Positions 6,628 through 9,293 of a stretch of 9,293 bases of DNA are shown here, piece after piece; positions within the stretch are counted from its first letter, which is position 1, and the number at the start of each line of letters is the position of its first letter. Where the stretch lies: the NCBI GenBank assembly GCA_004525355.1, contig SPCK01000059.1:1-9293 (forward strand). The letters are read 5' to 3'. Under the pieces are notes generated by a model. That model saw nothing but the letters and a program-made list of their open reading frames with translations. It ran no database searches and was not told where the DNA came from. Source of the DNA: Spirochaetales bacterium. GTDB taxonomy: Bacteria; Spirochaetota; Spirochaetia; Treponematales; UBA12059. Position numbers and translations under genes: made by a program.

Positions 6628-7737
6628 ATGGACGCTGCGGCGCTTCTTGCCCAGCGCGTACGTGCCGGTGACGTTCGCGCGACGGCCCGTTTGATCAGCA
6701 TGATCGAGCGGGACGACCCGTCACGCCTGGAGACGCTCAAGACCCTGCACGCATGGACGGGCAGGGCTCACATCATCGGCATCACCGGACCGCCTGGATC
6801 CGGCAAAAGCACCCTGACGGACAAGATCGTAAGCGAATTACGCAACCGTAAGCGGCGAGTGGCCGTGGTAGCCATCGACCCCTCGAGCCCATTTACCGGC
6901 GGAGCGATTCTGGGCGACCGGATACGCATGAATCGTCATTCCACCGATGAATCCGTGTTTATCAGGAGCCTGGCCACGCGCGGGCACCTGGGCGGGCTGT
7001 CCCGTGCGACATCCGAGGCGGTACGCGTCCTTGACGCCGCGGGGTATGACGACATCATCATCGAGACTGTTGGCGTGGGCCAGTCAGAGGTGGATGTCGT
7101 ACGCCTGGCAGATACCATCGTTCTGGTTTCGGTACCGGGCATGGGCGACGATATACAGGCCATCAAAGCCGGTGTCATGGAGATAGGAGACGTATTCTGC
7201 GTCAACAAGGCCGACAGAGACGGAGCTGAGCGCGTAGTACGGGAAATACGGGCCATGCTTGAAACTGCCGTACTCAATGGGGCATCTACGCGCTTCTCGG
7301 TACTGTATGCTTCCCTGGCCGCCGAGTCTGCCATACCGGATTCCGTCGCGCCTGAAACTCACGATTATTTTCAACAGGGCGCCGCTCATCATATCGCGAA
7401 GCAACACCACGACCATGGCGAATTGGATCTTCCGCCTGTATTGACTACGATCGCGGAGTCGGGCGAGGGTGTACGCGACTTGGTCGACGCGATAAAGGCG
7501 CACGAGACCGGGCTTGTCTCGACCGGGCTCCTTGCTATACGCAGACGGGAGAACCTCGCTTGGGAGCTGGGCAAAGCGGCTGCCGACAGGATACAATCGG
7601 TACTGGAACACGAAGAACGAAAAAGCGCCATGGCTGAACTGGCTTCAGCCGTGCTTGAAAAGCGAACGGATTTCTACGAGGCGCTGGACAAACTCGAGCG
7701 CTCACTTGCCGCGGCATACGTCGCACAGGAATCATGA
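6628..7737 (+). CDS. meaB: MeaB/ArgK-type GTPase, methylmalonyl-CoA mutase chaperone
   Basis: This 369-residue P-loop GTPase gates cofactor loading and protects the mutase from inactivation. Seen: P-loop GPPGSGKST (54-62), DPSSPFTGGAILGDRIRM (84-101), the switch region ETVGVGQSEVDV (146-157), and the guanine-specificity NKAD (193-196), then the C-terminal PPVL-ESGEGV segment (269-282) and a helical dimerisation tail. It is longer than the usual 310-340 residues: between NKAD and PPVL there is an extra stretch (about 213-268) with five His in ten residues (H254, H255, H260, H261, H263). Only a weak ribosome site (GAAAGG, 6611-6616) precedes the ATG, 6 nt after mcmA2, so coupling is likely. The gene ends 13 nt before the epimerase gene. 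Cytoplasmic. Confidence 0.94.
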   Translation: MDAAALLAQRVRAGDVRATARLISMIERDDPSRLETLKTLHAWTGRAHIIGITGPPGSGKSTLTDKIVSELRNRKRRVAVVAIDPSSPFTGGAILGDRIRMNRHSTDESVFIRSLATRGHLGGLSRATSEAVRVLDAAGYDDIIIETVGVGQSEVDVVRLADTIVLVSVPGMGDDIQAIKAGVMEIGDVFCVNKADRDGAERVVREIRAMLETAVLNGASTRFSVLYASLAAESAIPDSVAPETHDYFQQGAAHHIAKQHHDHGELDLPPVLTTIAESGEGVRDLVDAIKAHETGLVSTGLLAIRRRENLAWELGKAAADRIQSVLEHEERKSAMAELASAVLEKRTDFYEALDKLERSLAAAYVAQES

Positions 7738-7750
7738 AGGAGGATATTGG

Positions 7751-8152
7751 ATGGTCGGAAAAGTAGACCACATCGGCATTGCCGTGGCTAATCTGGACGA
7801 GACCCTCGCGTTCTACACGGACATTTTAGGCATGAAGCTTCATGGCACCGAAACCGTTGCGGAGCAAAAAGTTCGCGTCGCCTTCCTTCCGGTGGGCGAT
7901 ACGGAAATAGAGCTCCTTGAATCAACCGATCCCGAGGGGCCGATCGCCAAGTTCATAGAGAACAAGGGCCAAGGAATCCAGCATATCGCCTTCAAGGTCG
8001 ACGATATCGAGGCTGCACTTGCCGAACTCAAGGCAAAGGGTGTGCGGCTGATAGACGAGAAACCCCGTTATGGAGCAGGAGGCGCCAAGATTGCCTTCCT
8101 GCATCCCAAGGCGACCAATGGAGTACTCGTGGAGCTGTGCCAGCGGGACTGA
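7751..8152 (+). CDS. mce: Methylmalonyl-CoA epimerase
   Basis: This 133-residue vicinal-oxygen-chelate (glyoxalase-fold) protein converts (R)- to (S)-methylmalonyl-CoA, linking the mutase to the carboxylase. Seen: VDHIGIAV (5-12), FYTDILGMKL (21-30), EIELLE (52-57), GIQHIAFKV (75-83) and GVLVELCQ (124-131). By family comparison H7, E54, H78 and E128 hold the divalent metal and E38 (VAEQKVRVAFL) is a catalytic base. The start at 7751 is set by AGGAGG at 7738-7743, 7 nt upstream; a longer in-frame reading from inside meaB has no family match. Length is typical. It follows meaB by 13 nt and belongs to the same operon. Confidence 0.94.
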   Translation: MVGKVDHIGIAVANLDETLAFYTDILGMKLHGTETVAEQKVRVAFLPVGDTEIELLESTDPEGPIAKFIENKGQGIQHIAFKVDDIEAALAELKAKGVRLIDEKPRYGAGGAKIAFLHPKATNGVLVELCQRD

Positions 8153-8271
8153 CGCACGACTGGATCACCACGGCGTGCAAGGGTGTCGGAAATGGCGTGA
8201 CTGTCGTTCCAGGGGACATCGGATGCTCGTGGTTCAAGACTGATATTATTTTTCCAATGTGGAGTGACCAG
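8153..8271 (+). other. 119-bp gap before the carboxylase gene
   Basis: The gap holds a possible hairpin (GCACG 8154-8158 with CGTGC 8174-8178, 15-nt loop) and an AT-rich patch near 8242-8256. No T-run follows the hairpin, so no terminator can be called, and I found no convincing -35/-10 pair. The next gene's ribosome site GGAG is at 8261-8264. Confidence 0.4.
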
Positions 8272-9293
8272 ATGGAACAGAAACTGAAGCAACTTGCCGA
8301 GCGGCGCGCCAAGATCGTTGCCGGCGGCGGCCCCAAACGCGTAACGGCCCAGCATGACAAGGGCAAGATGACGGCCCGAGAACGTATCGAGTCCTTCCTT
8401 GACCCGGGAAGCTTCGTGGAGATCGACGCTTTCGTGGAGCATCGAGCAGTCGATCTGGGCATGGACAATGTCGATGCGCCCGGCGAGGGCGTCGTGATCG
8501 GCTACGGCACCGTGGATGGCCGGCTGGTATGCCTGTTTGCGCAGGATTTTACCGTCATCGGCGGATCGCTTGGAGAAATGCACGCGGCCAAGATTTGCAA
8601 GGCCATGGATATGGCCATGAAGATCGGCTGCCCGTGCATCGGCATCAACGACTCCGGCGGAGCGCGCATCCAGGAAGGCGTAGACGCCCTGTCCGGATAC
8701 GGCGACATTTTCTACCGGAACACGCTCGCTTCCGGCGTCATCCCCCAGATTTCAGTTATCATGGGACCTTGCGCCGGCGGCGCCGTCTATTCTCCGGCCT
8801 TGACCGATTTCACGGTCATGGTGGAAAAGACCGCCAACATGTTTATCACCGGGCCACAGGTCATCAAGGCTGTTACCGGCGAGGACGTTTCGGCGGAAGG
8901 CCTTGGCGGAGCGCTGGTGCACAGCGAAATTTCCGGTTGCGCCAGCCTGATGTTCAACAACGAGGCGGAAACCCTCCAGGGTATCCGCAAGCTTCTGTCC
9001 TACCTGCCGCAGAACAATGTCGAGGATCCGCCTGTCGCTGCCATCAACGATCCGGTGAACCGCGACCTGTCGGACTTGGCCAGCATCATTCCCGACGCGC
9101 CCAACAAGCCCTACGATATTCGCGAGGTCATCAAGCGCGTGTTCGACAATGGAGAGTTCTACGAGATCCAGTCGCTATATGCGATGAATATTGTCGTGGG
9201 CTTTGCCCGGCTCAATGGTCGTTCCGTCGGCATCGTGGCCAACCAGCCGCGCATCATGGCGGGTGTCCTGGATATCAACGCGTCCGACAAGGC
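8272..9293 (+). CDS. pccB: Acyl-CoA carboxylase carboxyltransferase subunit, PccB / MmdA / 12S family (3' end off the window)
   Basis: The open frame from 8272 runs 340 codons to the window edge; the family is about 510-520 residues, so roughly a third is missing. The protein moves a carboxyl group between biotin and propionyl-CoA/methylmalonyl-CoA. Seen: KMTARERIESFLDPGSF (32-48), the acyl-CoA site SGGARIQEGV (128-137), the oxyanion-forming GPCAGGAVYSPALTDF (165-180), MFITGPQVIKAVTGEDVSAEGLGG (190-213) and the start of the biotin-side domain, GIVANQP with AGVLDI (320-335). GGAG (8261-8264) lies 7 nt before this ATG; an in-frame ATG at 8257 would add five residues but has no ribosome site. 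The same family serves propionyl-CoA carboxylase, Na+-pumping methylmalonyl-CoA decarboxylase and transcarboxylase 12S; the window cannot separate them, though the carboxyltransferase at the other end of the locus makes 12S plausible. Confidence 0.9.
   Translation, partial: MEQKLKQLAERRAKIVAGGGPKRVTAQHDKGKMTARERIESFLDPGSFVEIDAFVEHRAVDLGMDNVDAPGEGVVIGYGTVDGRLVCLFAQDFTVIGGSLGEMHAAKICKAMDMAMKIGCPCIGINDSGGARIQEGVDALSGYGDIFYRNTLASGVIPQISVIMGPCAGGAVYSPALTDFTVMVEKTANMFITGPQVIKAVTGEDVSAEGLGGALVHSEISGCASLMFNNEAETLQGIRKLLSYLPQNNVEDPPVAAINDPVNRDLSDLASIIPDAPNKPYDIREVIKRVFDNGEFYEIQSLYAMNIVVGFARLNGRSVGIVANQPRIMAGVLDINASDK

Noticed and set aside
7514..7750. A 79-residue N-terminal extension of the epimerase
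   Set aside because: It is the out-of-frame reading of the meaB 3' end; the ATG at 7751 has a perfect AGGAGG and gives the normal family length.
8154..8178. Possible terminator after the epimerase gene
   Set aside because: The stem is only 5 bp with a 15-nt loop and no T-run follows it.
1..9293. CRISPR arrays, insertion sequences, tRNA or rRNA genes, phage or defence genes
   Set aside because: No repeat-spacer pattern, transposase motif, terminal inverted repeats or RNA gene signature was seen; nearly all DNA is accounted for by metabolic genes.

Overview
The window is a bacterial anabolic/catabolic metabolic locus, not a mobile or defence region. Clear Shine-Dalgarno sites (often AGGAGG-like), tightly packed and overlapping genes, and sigma70-style promoter elements point to Bacteria. 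The ferredoxin-dependent 2-oxoacid oxidoreductase suggests an anaerobic or microaerophilic lifestyle. The coding DNA is moderately GC-rich and the single large intergenic region is AT-rich. Lineage cannot be fixed from the sequence; a propionate- or succinate-metabolising anaerobe (for example Desulfobacterota-like or a similar phylum) is a guess only.

Layout: (1) positions 1-1308, minus strand, carry the first 436 residues of a biotin-dependent carboxyltransferase of the pyruvate carboxylase B / oxaloacetate decarboxylase alpha / transcarboxylase 5S family; its 3' end lies off the left edge. (2) Positions 1309-1638 form a divergent control region with a strong candidate sigma70 promoter (TTGACA, 17 bp, TATGCT), three palindromes spaced about 21 bp apart just upstream of it, an IHF-like site inside the middle palindrome, and a possible 12-codon leader ORF in the 5' UTR. 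(3) Positions 1639-4418 hold korD-korA-korB-korC, the four subunits of a 2-oxoglutarate (2-oxoacid):ferredoxin oxidoreductase, all overlapping. (4) Positions 4439-8152 hold the methylmalonyl-CoA module: split B12-dependent mutase (large catalytic subunit, then after a 113-bp gap the small B12-binding subunit), the MeaB GTPase chaperone and methylmalonyl-CoA epimerase. (5) From 8272 to the right edge is the 5' two thirds of an acyl-CoA carboxylase carboxyltransferase subunit (PccB / MmdA / transcarboxylase 12S family).

How the genes work together (inference from known families): the oxidoreductase interconverts 2-oxoglutarate with succinyl-CoA, CO2 and reduced ferredoxin; the mutase and epimerase interconvert succinyl-CoA and methylmalonyl-CoA; the PccB-like subunit moves the carboxyl group between methylmalonyl-CoA and biotin; and the divergent carboxyltransferase could pass it to pyruvate to make oxaloacetate. 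Run one way this makes propionyl-CoA from 2-oxoglutarate; run the other way it carries propionyl-CoA through two carboxylations to 2-oxoglutarate. No biotin carboxylase or biotin carrier gene is visible in the window.

The best candidates for something new are regulatory and structural details: the phased palindrome array, the likely internal promoter in the mutase gap, the overlapping leader ORF, and a histidine-rich insert in MeaB. I do not see a wholly novel gene system here.
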